From positions 94,715 to 158,714 of the forward strand of contig JACKHV010000007.1 in assembly GCA_020638835.1 (NCBI GenBank): DNA of 64,000 nucleotides, given 5' to 3'. The stretch's first letter is position 1. Each line of letters opens with the position of its first letter. The notes beneath the pieces were generated by a model. That model was given only the letters and a program-made list of their open reading frames with translations, searched no databases and was not told the DNA's origin. Source of the DNA: Planctomycetota bacterium. Lineage in GTDB: Bacteria > Planctomycetota > UBA1135 > GCA-002686595. The position numbers were made by a program, and so were the translations under genes. Below, one piece after another: positions 39,973-48,213 of this stretch.

Positions 39973-40250
39973 AGAACACCTCCGTCAGTCAGGACGGCGC
40001 GCTCGACCACGCTGGCGAGGCGCCAACGCTTGATCTTGCTGGTCGGGCGGCACTCGACGATCTCGACCACGTCGCCTTGCTTGGCGTCGTTGTTCTCGTC
40101 GTGGGCGTGGTACTTCTTGTGGCGCCGCATGTACTTGGAGTACTTCGGGTGCTGCAGCAGGCTCTCCACGACGACGGTGATGGTCTTGTCCATCTTGTCG
40201 CTGGAGACGGTTCCGCGCAGCACTCGGCGGCTGTTGCGTTGGGCGTCCAT
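39969..40250 (-). CDS. rpsQ: 30S ribosomal protein S17
   Basis: This 93-residue OB-fold protein binds the 16S 5' domain. Signature parts are VVSSDKMDKTITVVVE-type (here TVSSDKMDKTITVVVES) and GDVVEIVECRPTSKIKRWR. It starts 2 bp after rpmC and its stop overlaps rplN. Confidence 0.97.
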   Translation of the reverse strand: MDAQRNSRRVLRGTVSSDKMDKTITVVVESLLQHPKYSKYMRRHKKYHAHDENNDAKQGDVVEIVECRPTSKIKRWRLASVVERAVLTDGGVL

Positions 40251-40252
40251 GA

Positions 40253-40465
40253 TTAGCGCGGCTCCTGACCGCGAACCCCGCTGGCTCGCTCGTGGAGAAT
40301 GGTGTTCATGCGCGCGATGCCACGACGCAGGTTCGTGATCTCGGCGGGACTCTGGATGCTCTGCGTGCTGGCCTTCATGCGCAGCTCGAAGAGCCCCTTC
40401 TTCGCCTTGGCCAGCTCGAACTCGAGCTCGGCGTCGGTCTTGCTTCGGATTTCGTCGATCTTCAT
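40253..40465 (-). CDS. rpmC: 50S ribosomal protein L29
   Basis: This 70-residue helical protein at the tunnel exit forms part of the SRP and trigger-factor docking site. It has the typical start MKIDEIRSKTDAELEFEL and the segment QSIQSPAEITNLRRGIARMNT. It lies 14 bp after rplP. Confidence 0.96.
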   Translation of the reverse strand: MKIDEIRSKTDAELEFELAKAKKGLFELRMKASTQSIQSPAEITNLRRGIARMNTILHERASGVRGQEPR

Positions 40466-40479
40466 CGCTATCGCCCCTA

Positions 40480-40899
40480 TCAGGTGGTCGGGACTCGCTT
40501 CACCATCTTCACTTTGAACGGCATCTTGTGCGCCACGCGCTTGAAGGCGAGCTTCGCCTTCTCCTCGGGCACACCGCCGAGCTCGTACAGGATCTTGCCG
40601 GGCTTGATCTCGGCCGCCCAGAAGTCCACGTCGCCCTTGCCCTTACCCATGCGGGTCTCGGCGGGCTTGGAGGAGATGGGCTTGTGCGGGAACACGCGGA
40701 TCCAAATCTTCGCAGCGCCGCCGGTCGCACGGTTGGCGGCCACGCGGCCCGCCTCGATGTGACGAGCACTCATCCAGCCGTAGTCCAGGGACATCAGGCC
40801 GAAGTCACCGAAGCTCACGCGGTTGCCGCGCGTCGCGAGACCTTTCAAGCGACCCCGGAAGACCTTCCGGTGCTTGACTCTCTTGGGCATCGTCGCCAT
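40480..40899 (-). CDS. rplP: 50S ribosomal protein L16
   Basis: This 139-residue protein contacts A-site tRNA. The core MPKRVKHRKVFRGRLKGLA is preceded here by MAT, since the ATG at 40899 overlaps the rpsC stop (ATGA); the ATG at 40890 is an alternative start. The Arg/Gly-rich loop RMGKGKGDVDFWAA and the C-terminal helix are standard. Confidence 0.97.
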   Translation of the reverse strand: MATMPKRVKHRKVFRGRLKGLATRGNRVSFGDFGLMSLDYGWMSARHIEAGRVAANRATGGAAKIWIRVFPHKPISSKPAETRMGKGKGDVDFWAAEIKPGKILYELGGVPEEKAKLAFKRVAHKMPFKVKMVKRVPTT

Positions 40900-41654
40900 C
40901 AGCGCTCTCCCCTACCGCGGCCACCGCGGTTGTCGCCGCCGCGTCCACCGCCGCGACCACCGCCGAAGCGGGGACGCTCGGTACGACCGGACATGCTCTG
41001 GGTCTGTCGGTAGTCGATCTTCTTGCCGCGCTCGATCTCGCCTTTGTAGATCCAGACCTTGCAGCCGATGATCCCGTAGGTGGTGCGAGCGAGGGCGAGA
41101 CCGTAGTCGATGTGGGCTTGGAGCGTCGAAAGCGGCACGCGGCCGTGACGTTCCTTGGTGGTGCGCGCCATCTCGGCTCCGCCGAGGCGACCCGAGACTT
41201 CGACCTTCACGCCGAGCGCGCCGGCTTGGACGGTCGTCTGGATCGCACGCTTGATCGCGCGACGGAAGGCCATGCGCTTCTGCAGGGCTTCCGCGATGAC
41301 CTCGGCGACGAGGCGCGCCTCGAGCTCAGGACGCTTGATCTCGTGCAGGGTGAGGTGAACGGTCTTGCCGGTCACGTCCTGCAGTTCCTTCTTGAGCGCC
41401 TCGACACGGACGCCCTTGCGGCCGACGAGGACGCCGGGACGCGCGGAGTAGATGATGACGTTGACGGCTTCTCCGGTGCGCTCGATCTCGATGCGCGGGA
41501 TGCCGGCCGAACCGAACTCCTTGCGGACGTAGTCCCGGATGTTCTTGTCCTGCAGCAGCAGCTTGCCGAAGTCCTTCTTGCCGGAGTACCAGCGCGAGCT
41601 CCAGGGCTCGATCGTTCCGACGCGATAGCCGGTGGGGTGAACCTTCTGACCCAT
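40899..41654 (-). CDS. rpsC: 30S ribosomal protein S3 with Arg/Gly-rich tail
   Basis: This 251-residue protein at the mRNA entry has an N-terminal KH domain (RPGVLVGRKGVRVEALKKEL) and the C-terminal S3 domain (VSGRLGGAEMARTTKERHG). The conserved part ends near residue 222. The last 27 or so residues are an Arg/Gly-rich tail (FGGGRGGGRGGDNRGGRG) that resembles RGG RNA-binding boxes. It starts 21 bp after rplV and overlaps rplP. Confidence 0.97.
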   Translation of the reverse strand: MGQKVHPTGYRVGTIEPWSSRWYSGKKDFGKLLLQDKNIRDYVRKEFGSAGIPRIEIERTGEAVNVIIYSARPGVLVGRKGVRVEALKKELQDVTGKTVHLTLHEIKRPELEARLVAEVIAEALQKRMAFRRAIKRAIQTTVQAGALGVKVEVSGRLGGAEMARTTKERHGRVPLSTLQAHIDYGLALARTTYGIIGCKVWIYKGEIERGKKIDYRQTQSMSGRTERPRFGGGRGGGRGGDNRGGRGRGER

Positions 41655-41675
41655 GTTCTTGTCTCCTTGCCCGGC

Positions 41676-42035
41676 CTAGTCGGCGGGCGTCTCCTTGACC
41701 CGAACGGTCAGATGGCTGGTCTTCTTCGCGAAGGGCATCGCGCGACCCTGCGGGCCCGGACGCCAGCGAAGGCGGTTGTTGAGCATCGGCCCGTCGTCGG
41801 CACGGCAGTCCGAGACGATCAGGCGGTTGAGGTTCACGTCCTCGTCCTGGCTCGCGTTGGCCAGCGCGGAACGGAGGACCTTGAGGTAGAAGGCGGCCGC
41901 GCGCTTGGGCGAGAACTGCAGCAGCTCGAGAGCCTGGTTGGCCGAGCGTCCGCGGATCTCGTCCGCGATCAGCCGCGCCTTGCGGGCGGTGATGCGGGCG
42001 TAACGGTGACGTGCTGTGAATTCGGTCGCGGTCAT
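41676..42035 (-). CDS. rplV: 50S ribosomal protein L22
   Basis: This 119-residue protein extends a beta-hairpin into the exit tunnel, where macrolides bind. Core segments ITARKARLIADEIRGRS and RWRPGPQGRAMPFAKKTSHL match the family. It lies 8 bp after rpsS and 21 bp before rpsC. Confidence 0.97.
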   Translation of the reverse strand: MTATEFTARHRYARITARKARLIADEIRGRSANQALELLQFSPKRAAAFYLKVLRSALANASQDEDVNLNRLIVSDCRADDGPMLNNRLRWRPGPQGRAMPFAKKTSHLTVRVKETPAD

Positions 42036-42043
42036 CTGCGCAC

Positions 42044-42325
42044 CTACCGGGCCTTCAGGCCCTCTTTCTTGTTGGTGTGTCCGCGGAAGCTGCGCGTCGC
42101 CGCGAACTCACCCAGCTTGTGCCCGACCATGTCCTCGGTGATGAAGACCTTCACGTGCATCTTGCCGTTGTGGACCATGAACGTGTGCCCGACGAAGTTG
42201 GGCGGAATCGTGCAGGAGCGCGCCCACGTCTTGATCGGCGAGCGCTTGCCGCCCTCCTCCATCGAGTCGACCTTCTTGGCCAACTTGACGTCGATGTAGG
42301 GGCCCTTCTTGATGCTGCGTCCCAT
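42044..42325 (-). CDS. rpsS: 30S ribosomal protein S19
   Basis: This 93-residue head protein has the start MGRSIKKGPYIDVKL and the signature MVGHKLGEFAATRSFRGH. It begins 2 bp after rplB and pairs with S13 in the 30S head. Confidence 0.98.
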   Translation of the reverse strand: MGRSIKKGPYIDVKLAKKVDSMEEGGKRSPIKTWARSCTIPPNFVGHTFMVHNGKMHVKVFITEDMVGHKLGEFAATRSFRGHTNKKEGLKAR

Positions 42326-42327
42326 GC

Positions 42328-43155
42328 CTACTTCTTCCTCCGGCGAATGATGAACTTGTTGCTGGGCTTGCTGCGAGCGCGCGTGCGTCCACCCTTGGAC
42401 AGCACGGCGGTCGGCGAGCAGGGGTGACGTCCACCAGCGGTCCGGCCTTCACCACCACCCATGGGGTGGTCGACCGGGTTCATCGCGGTACCGCGGACCT
42501 TCGGGCGGCGGCCCATGTGGCGCTTGCGACCCGCCTTGCCGAGCTTGACGTTCTGGTGATCGGTGTTGCCGAGGCGACCGATCGTCGCGGTGCAGTTGAC
42601 GTGCACGCGGCGCAGTTCGCCCGAGGGCATCAGGATCACGGCGTAGTCACCTTCGCGAGCCATCAGCTGAGCGCTGCTGCCCGCCGAGCGGCAGATCTGA
42701 CCACCGCGGCCGATCTTCAGCTCGATGTTGTGGACCTGCAGACCGATCGGGACGTCGCCGAGGCGCATCGCGTTGCCGGTCGAGGGTTCGGCCTGCGAGC
42801 CCGACATCACGGTCTGGCCGACTTCGAGGCCGAGCGGCGCGAGGATGTAGCGCTTCTCGCCGTCGGCGTAGTGCAGCAGCGCGATGTTCGCGGAGCGGTT
42901 CGGATCGTATTCGATCGTCGCCACGCGCGCGGGCACGTCGAGCTTGTTGCGCTTGAAGTCGATGACGCGATAGCGGCGCTTCGCTCCACCACCGCGACGG
43001 CGACAGGTGATGCGGCCGTGGTTGTTACGACCGCCGGTCTTCTTCAGCGGGCGCAGCAGGCTCTTCTCGGGAGTCCTGGTCGTGATCTCCGCGAAGTCGA
43101 GCACGTTGCCGTGTCGACGTCCCGGCGAGGTCGGCTTGTATTTCTTGATTCCCAC
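42328..43155 (-). CDS. rplB: 50S ribosomal protein L2
   Basis: This 275-residue protein is close to the peptidyl-transferase centre. It has the KNNHGRITCRRRGGG-type segment (here GGRNNHGRITCRRRGGGAKR) and the C-terminal MNPVDHPMGGGEGRT, which contains the conserved His of E. coli His229. It lies 18 bp after rplW and 2 bp before rpsS. Confidence 0.98.
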   Translation of the reverse strand: MGIKKYKPTSPGRRHGNVLDFAEITTRTPEKSLLRPLKKTGGRNNHGRITCRRRGGGAKRRYRVIDFKRNKLDVPARVATIEYDPNRSANIALLHYADGEKRYILAPLGLEVGQTVMSGSQAEPSTGNAMRLGDVPIGLQVHNIELKIGRGGQICRSAGSSAQLMAREGDYAVILMPSGELRRVHVNCTATIGRLGNTDHQNVKLGKAGRKRHMGRRPKVRGTAMNPVDHPMGGGEGRTAGGRHPCSPTAVLSKGGRTRARSKPSNKFIIRRRKK

Positions 43156-43173
43156 GTCGTTCTCCTGCGCGCG

Positions 43174-43464
43174 CTAGAGCACGTCGATGGTCTGGCCCTC
43201 GCTGAGGACGACCATCGCCTTCTTCCAATCCGGAACTTGGCCGGCGGTGTAGCCTCGACGGCGCGCCTTGCCCTTCACGGTCAGCGTGTTCACGCCCATG
43301 ACTTGCACGCCGAAGAGCTTCTCAACGGCCTGACGGATCTCGACCTTGTTCGCGTCCACGGGGACGCGGAAGGTGTAGGCGTTGCGCACGGCCGTGCCGT
43401 CGGACGCCTTCTCGGTGATGTGCGGCTTGCGAATCACCCGGTACATGCGGTCGATCGAGGTCAT
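43174..43464 (-). CDS. rplW: 50S ribosomal protein L23
   Basis: This 96-residue tunnel-exit protein docks SRP and trigger factor. The start RVIRKPHITEKASDGTAV and AVEKLFGVQVMGVNTL match the family. Its ATG overlaps the rplD stop (ATGA), and it lies 18 bp before rplB. Confidence 0.97.
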   Translation of the reverse strand: MTSIDRMYRVIRKPHITEKASDGTAVRNAYTFRVPVDANKVEIRQAVEKLFGVQVMGVNTLTVKGKARRRGYTAGQVPDWKKAMVVLSEGQTIDVL

Positions 43465-44120
43465 TGCTGCTCTCCGTGGTGCTTGGCGACCTTCTTGGTG
43501 CCCTTCGGCCCGACGCGCTCGGCGACGGCCTCGAGGGCGCCGCCCTCGGCGATGATCAAGCCGCCCGCGACCACGTCGTGAGCGCAGAGCTCGGCGGCGG
43601 TGCGGATGTTGACCAGCGGGAAGTTGCGGAAGGACTTCCAGACGTTCTCGTTGCGGTCGTTCAGCACGAGCACCGCGCGGCGCGGGCTGCCGAGGTCCGC
43701 GAGGACCTTGCGGGCCGCCTTGGCCGAGGGCGCGCTGAACTCGCCGAGCTCGACGACGACGACTTCGCCGTCCGCGAGCTTGCCCGCGAGCGCGCTGCGC
43801 AGCGCGACGCGACGGGCCTTGACCGGCATGTGGTAGGAGTAGTCGCGCGGGCGCGGTCCGAAGACCGTGCCGCCGCCACGCCAGATGGGCGACTTGACGT
43901 CACCGGCGCGCGCGCGGCCGGTGTGCTTCTGCTTGTACGGCTTCTTGCCGGTACCCGTCACCTCGCCGCGGGTCTTGGTCTTGACGGTGCCCTGGCGTTG
44001 GTTCGCCTGGAACATCACGACCGCGTCCTTCAGCGTGCGGTAGAGGACCTTCTCACCGAAAGGCTTCTCGTCGAACTCGACTTGGCCGACGCTGCCCGAC
44101 TTGTAGCTCTTGACCTTCAT
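43461..44120 (-). CDS. rplD: 50S ribosomal protein L4
   Basis: This 219-residue tunnel protein represses the S10 operon in gammaproteobacteria. The extended loop signature KPYKQKHTGRARAGDVKSP and VFGPRPRDYSYHMPVK are clear. It starts 5 bp after rplC. No L4-binding leader was recognised upstream of rpsJ or rplC. Confidence 0.97.
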   Translation of the reverse strand: MKVKSYKSGSVGQVEFDEKPFGEKVLYRTLKDAVVMFQANQRQGTVKTKTRGEVTGTGKKPYKQKHTGRARAGDVKSPIWRGGGTVFGPRPRDYSYHMPVKARRVALRSALAGKLADGEVVVVELGEFSAPSAKAARKVLADLGSPRRAVLVLNDRNENVWKSFRNFPLVNIRTAAELCAHDVVAGGLIIAEGGALEAVAERVGPKGTKKVAKHHGEQQ

Positions 44121-44125
44121 CTGGC

Positions 44126-44764
44126 TCAGCCCTTCTTGATGCCCGTGCGGGCCGTGCGGACCTGAACGAAGCCGTTCGGGGGACCGGGGATCGCGCCCTT
44201 GATGAACAGGAGGTTGCGAGCGGTGTCGACCTGCATCACCTCGAGGTTCTTCGTGGTGTGGCGCTTGGCACCGTAGTGGCCCGAGGAGCGCTTGCCCTTC
44301 ATGACCCGCGACGGGTAGGCGGAGCAGCCGATCGAGCCGGGCTGACGGACGTTCATGCAGCCGTGCGTCTCGCTACCGCGCGAGAAGCCGTGGCGCTTGA
44401 TCGTGCCGGCGAAGCCGCGACCCTTGGTCGTGCCGGTCACGTCGACGAGGTCGCCCACGCCGAAGGCGTCGCAAGCGATCACGTCTCCCACCGACCGCTC
44501 GGCGGGCTTGGCGAGGCGTTCCTCACGGAGGAAGCGCTTGGTGGCCACGCCACCCGCCTTGAAGTGCCCGCGCTGGGGCTTGGTGACGAGGCTGTCGCGC
44601 ACGTCCTCGAAGCCGATCTGGATGGCGGAGTAGTTGTCCTTCTCCTCCGTCCGGATCTGCGTCACGACACACGGACCGGCTTCGACGACGGTCACACCTG
44701 TGACCGTGCCGTCCTCAGCGAAGAGCTGAGTCATGCCTCGTTTTCGTCCTAGGATCAGCGTCAT
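44126..44764 (-). CDS. rplC: 50S ribosomal protein L3
   Basis: This 212-residue protein helps form the peptidyl-transferase centre. It starts MTLILGRKRGMTQLFAEDG and has the central loop region GSIGCSAYPSRVMKGKRSSG and HGFSRGSETHG. The ATG at 44764 fits the family; an upstream in-frame extension is not supported. Unusually it is about 300 bp away from rpsJ, so it may have its own promoter or leader. Confidence 0.97.
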   Translation of the reverse strand: MTLILGRKRGMTQLFAEDGTVTGVTVVEAGPCVVTQIRTEEKDNYSAIQIGFEDVRDSLVTKPQRGHFKAGGVATKRFLREERLAKPAERSVGDVIACDAFGVGDLVDVTGTTKGRGFAGTIKRHGFSRGSETHGCMNVRQPGSIGCSAYPSRVMKGKRSSGHYGAKRHTTKNLEVMQVDTARNLLFIKGAIPGPPNGFVQVRTARTGIKKG

Positions 44765-45062
44765 GATTCCTCGAACCCGTTGATTGCTGTTGCCGGTTCG
44801 ACCCCGGGCCTCGACGGCTCGGGAGTCCGAGCGAGCGAGGTGACGCGTGGCCACGCGGCTTCGATAGATAAGGAAGGAACAGCGACGACGAGGACCCCGG
44901 AGCAGCGCTCGTGGGGCGAGCCGCGTGCGCGACGAACCATGCAGGCCGTCTCGAGCGCGACAACGTCGCCGGTTGATGGAGGGGGAAGGCAGCTGGCCGT
45001 GGCGCGGAACGTCACGGCACTCGTTCGGAATCCGACGCCGCGCGAGCGCGGCGCTCTCGGCG
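44765..45062. other. Unusually long gap between rpsJ and rplC
   Basis: About 300 bp separate rpsJ from rplC, genes that normally lie within a few dozen bases. No gene is supported. A small hairpin (GCTCGG / CCGAGC) lies near 44817-44832, and TATCTA on the minus strand near 44866-44871 could be a -10, but no matching -35 was found. It may hold a second S10-operon promoter or a regulatory leader. Confidence 0.45.
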
Positions 45063-45368
45063 CTAGGCCTTGATGCGGATGTCCACGCCCGCGGGCATGT
45101 TGAGAGAGCTCAGCGAGTCGACCGTCTGGGTGGTCGGCTCGGAGATGTAGATGAGGCGCTTGTGCGTGCGGATCTCGAACTGCTCACGCGACTTCTTGTC
45201 GATGAAGGGCGAGCGCAGGACGGTGTAGCGCTCGACGCGAGTCGGGAGCGGGATCGGTCCCGCCACACGAGCTCCGGTGCGCTTGGCCGTGTCGACGATG
45301 TCGAGGCAGGACTGGTCCAGCGCCTCGTGGTCGTAGGCCTCCATCCGGATTTGAATCTTGTCCTTCAT
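45063..45368 (-). CDS. rpsJ: 30S ribosomal protein S10
   Basis: This 101-residue protein also serves as NusE in antitermination. It starts MKDKIQIRMEAYDHEALDQS and contains the signature VAGPIPLPTRVERYTVLRSP. The frame is open upstream but ATG 45368 is the family start. A good promoter lies about 110 bp upstream (45476-45504), so the S10 operon starts here, separate from the EF-G gene. Confidence 0.97.
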   Translation of the reverse strand: MKDKIQIRMEAYDHEALDQSCLDIVDTAKRTGARVAGPIPLPTRVERYTVLRSPFIDKKSREQFEIRTHKRLIYISEPTTQTVDSLSSLNMPAGVDIRIKA

Positions 45369-45475
45369 GAGTGCGTGACGTTGCCGCGCGCCGTGGCGCG
45401 AGGCAGTTTCCGTGGTCGTTGTACGTGGGTTCCGCAGGGTCACGGCGCAGCCGATTCCCCGCCAAAGGGCCGAGC

Positions 45476-45504
45476 AAAATAGCAGTGGCCCCCTGCAGCG
45501 TCAA
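45476..45504 (-). promoter_or_regulatory. Sigma70-type promoter of rpsJ
   Basis: On the minus strand TTGACG (45499-45504) and TATTTT (45476-45481) are 17 nt apart. The start site would be near 45469, giving a leader of about 100 nt for rpsJ. A small perfect hairpin (GCAGCG / CGCTGC) overlaps the -35 element. Confidence 0.72.
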
Positions 45505-45607
45505 CGCTGCTGCCGGGAGAAGACGCACATCTCCCGATTTTCCTGAAGGCGGTCCCGAGGCTCAGGACGGAGCGGATCGCCGGCCGGCGCCGCTCCCCCG
45601 CTCGCCC

Positions 45608-47665
45608 TCAGGCCCAGACCATGCCGCGCGCGACGAGCTCCGGCTCGGAGACGGTCTGGTAGCCGTGCGGCAGCATCGTGAAGCTGGCTCGCCCTTGGGA
45701 CAGCGAGCGCACCGCGGTCGAGTAGCCGAACATCGCGTAGAGCGGCACCGTGCCGCGCAGGATGCGGGTCTCCCCTTCCGCGACGACCTCGGCCAGCTCA
45801 GCCCCGCGGGCGTTCAGGTCGGCGATGATCCCGCTCGCGAAGTCGGCCGGGCTCTGGACCTCGAAGCTCATGCGGGGCTCCTCCACCGAGACGGTGGCCT
45901 GGTGGAGGGCCTGGCGCAGGGCGCTGACCGCGGCCTGGAGGTAGGCCAGCTCGCTCTCGCGCCCCTCCCGGCTCGCTGCGGCGAGCACGCGGACCTTGGC
46001 CTGGACCATCGGATGGCCGAAGCGGGGTCCGCTCTGGGACTCTCCGACCAGCGCGGCCGCCACGGCCTCGCGGTTTGCCGGCGGGATGGCGGCCTCGGGC
46101 CCCCACTCGACGACCAGCTTCTGGGCCTCGGGCTCGGGGACCAGCTCCAGCTCGACCTCGGCGTAGGCGTCCTTGCCCCCCAGCTCGCGGTCGATCAGGC
46201 CCCGGCCCCGCCCGGGGCTGACGACGGCCTCGCGGTAGGCCACCCGCGGCTGGCCGACCCGGGGGGTCAGGCCGAACTCGTTCGAGAGGCGGTGTTCCAT
46301 CACCTCGAGGTGCAGCTCCCCCATCCCCGCGACCCGCCACTGGCCGCTCGCTTCGTCGAGCTGCACCCGGAAGGTCGGGTCCTCGTGCTGCAGCCGTTCG
46401 AGCGCCTGGCCGAGGCGGTCCCGGTCGCTCGCGTTCGTCGGCTCGACGATGCGCGTGATGACCGGCTCGGAGAAGGACAGCTGCTCGAGGAGGATCGGGG
46501 CCTCCTTGGTGCAGAGGGTGTCGCCGGTGCTGGTCCACTTGAGCCCCGTCAAGGCGACGATGTCGCCCGCGACGGCCTGCTCGAGCGGCGTACCGGCTTC
46601 GGCGTGCATGCGCTGCACGCGCTGCACGCGTTCCTTGCGGTCGCCGCGCGGGTTCAGCATGACCATGCCGGGCGTGATCGTTCCGGAGTAGATCCGCACG
46701 AAGGTCAGATCGCCGTGACGACCGGCGTGCAGCTTGAACGCGAGAGCGCACGCCGGTTCGCTCGGGTCACAGTGGCGCGTGATCTCTTCGCCGGTCTTCG
46801 GGTCGACGCCGTGCACGGGCGGCACTTCGAGCGGCGACGGCAGGTAGTCGACGACGGCGTCCATCAGCGGTTCGATGCCGACGTCGTGCAGCGCCGCGCC
46901 GCACAGCACGGGCAGCAGTTCCTGCGTGAGCGTCGCGCGACGCAGCGCGCGGCGCAACATCACGAAGGGCGTCTCGCGCTCCTCGACGACGGCTTCGAGC
47001 AGCTCCTCGTCGAACTCGCCGAGCGTGTCGAGCAGCTCGGAGCGCAGCACTCCGACTTCCTCGGCGATGCTCTCCGGAGGCTCGCATTCGCTGGATTCGT
47101 GCACGGCGTTCGGTTCGCGGAAGTCCCACAGACGACCGCGAACGAAGTCGTAGACGGCGACCATGGCTCCGTCCTCGAAGACCGGGTACTGGATCGGGAC
47201 CGCGCGCACGCCGAGGCGCCGCGACGCGCTGTTCACCGCGGCCAGGAAGTCCGCACCGGCGCGGTCGCACTTGTTCACGAAGGCGACGGCGGGCACGCGG
47301 TGGCGGCGCATCTCGCGCCAGACGGCTTCCGACTGCGCCTGCACGCCGACGACCGCGTCGAGCACGAGGATCGCGCCGTCGAGCACGCGCATGCAGCGCT
47401 CGACCTCCACGGTGAAGTCGACGTGCCCCGGCGTGTCGATCAGGTTGAGCGTCAGACCGCGCCACGGGATCGTCGTCGCGGCGGCCGTGATCGTGATGCC
47501 GCGCTCGCGCTCCTCCGCCATCCAGTCGAGCACGGCCGTGCCCTCGTCGACGCGCCCCGCGCGGCGCTCGACGCCGGAGTGGAACAGCATGCGCTCGGAG
47601 ACGGTCGTCTTGCCGGCGTCGATGTGCGCCGCGATGCCGAAGTTGCGGATGGCCGCGAGGTCCAT
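45608..47665 (-). CDS. Elongation factor G-like GTPase in the fusA position
   Basis: This 685-residue protein has the full EF-G layout. G1 is AHIDAGKTT (near residue 13), switch I ends ERERGITITAA, G3 is DTPGHVDF, and G4 is VNKCD where most EF-G have NKMD. Domain II, domain IV (ending in the YREA region) and the C-terminal FGYSTAVRSLSQGRASFTM follow. It is clearly more divergent than the r-proteins around it. It could be the main translocase, or an EF-G2-type paralogue with a role in ribosome recycling, while the main fusA lies elsewhere. Its place in the str order (rpsL-rpsG-fusA) argues for the former. It starts 32 bp after the Tsr3-like gene. Confidence 0.85.
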   Translation of the reverse strand: MDLAAIRNFGIAAHIDAGKTTVSERMLFHSGVERRAGRVDEGTAVLDWMAEERERGITITAAATTIPWRGLTLNLIDTPGHVDFTVEVERCMRVLDGAILVLDAVVGVQAQSEAVWREMRRHRVPAVAFVNKCDRAGADFLAAVNSASRRLGVRAVPIQYPVFEDGAMVAVYDFVRGRLWDFREPNAVHESSECEPPESIAEEVGVLRSELLDTLGEFDEELLEAVVEERETPFVMLRRALRRATLTQELLPVLCGAALHDVGIEPLMDAVVDYLPSPLEVPPVHGVDPKTGEEITRHCDPSEPACALAFKLHAGRHGDLTFVRIYSGTITPGMVMLNPRGDRKERVQRVQRMHAEAGTPLEQAVAGDIVALTGLKWTSTGDTLCTKEAPILLEQLSFSEPVITRIVEPTNASDRDRLGQALERLQHEDPTFRVQLDEASGQWRVAGMGELHLEVMEHRLSNEFGLTPRVGQPRVAYREAVVSPGRGRGLIDRELGGKDAYAEVELELVPEPEAQKLVVEWGPEAAIPPANREAVAAALVGESQSGPRFGHPMVQAKVRVLAAASREGRESELAYLQAAVSALRQALHQATVSVEEPRMSFEVQSPADFASGIIADLNARGAELAEVVAEGETRILRGTVPLYAMFGYSTAVRSLSQGRASFTMLPHGYQTVSEPELVARGMVWA

Positions 47666-47697
47666 GCGGGCATCCTACCCGCTGGTCACCCCCCGAC

Positions 47698-48162
47698 TCA
47701 CTCGCCGCCCGCGAACCCGAGCCGCGGATTCGCGGCCAGGAACTCGTCGCGCCAGCGGTAGTCGTCGAGCAGCTCCATCCGCGGCCGTCCGAGCAGGCAA
47801 GTCGCCGCGAACAGCGCCTCGATCGAGGCCAGGCCGGCGTCCGGGTCCTCGAAGTTCGAGCTCTTGCGCGGGTACGCCGTGCGCAGCGCGGGCAGACGCC
47901 GCCGGGGCGGGTCGCCGTCGAGCGAGCGCAGCAGCAGCGGCAGCCGCCGCCACGAGGAGTCGACAAGCAGGATGCCGAGGTCAGCGTCGGCCGGGGACAA
48001 CTCTTCGCCTTCGTGGTGCAGCAGGAAGCGGCCGGCCGTCTCCAGCACCAGCCCCTCGCGATGGTTCACGAAGCGCACGCCGTCTCTCCCACGCAGTGGC
48101 GTGAGCGAACACTTCTTCGGCGACTCGCGCGGGTCGCGCAGGATCAGGATGGAGTCTTGCAT
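47698..48162 (-). CDS. Tsr3-like rRNA aminocarboxypropyltransferase (DUF367 family)
   Basis: This 154-residue protein resembles Tsr3, which transfers the aminocarboxypropyl group of SAM onto a uridine-derived base in helix 31 of small-subunit rRNA. Matches to the archaeal/eukaryotic family run in order: the N-terminal SPKKCS (family DPKKCS, about residues 14-19), the strand ILLVDSSWRRL (family DCSW-x-x), RRRLPALRTAYP (family RLLPxLVAANPVNYG), and the helix IEALFAATCLLGR, then LLDDYRWRDEFLAANPRL (family LLxxFxWGxxFLxLN). The usual NYG is replaced by KSSNFED. The ATG at 48162 gives the family N-terminus. It lies between rpsG and the EF-G gene, just inside an IS66 insertion, which may have cut it off from the rpsL promoter. 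The identification is by motif order only. Confidence 0.72.
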   Translation of the reverse strand: MQDSILILRDPRESPKKCSLTPLRGRDGVRFVNHREGLVLETAGRFLLHHEGEELSPADADLGILLVDSSWRRLPLLLRSLDGDPPRRRLPALRTAYPRKSSNFEDPDAGLASIEALFAATCLLGRPRMELLDDYRWRDEFLAANPRLGFAGGE

Positions 48163-48213
48163 GCTCACCGGCACCGTACAGCGCACGTCACCACCCCGCA
48201 CCTCTCACGACCA

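Noticed and set aside
47698..48162. Treating this gene as an IS66 passenger or a remnant
   Set aside because: It lies outside the terminal repeats and target duplications, and its motifs match DUF367, so it belongs to the host chromosome.
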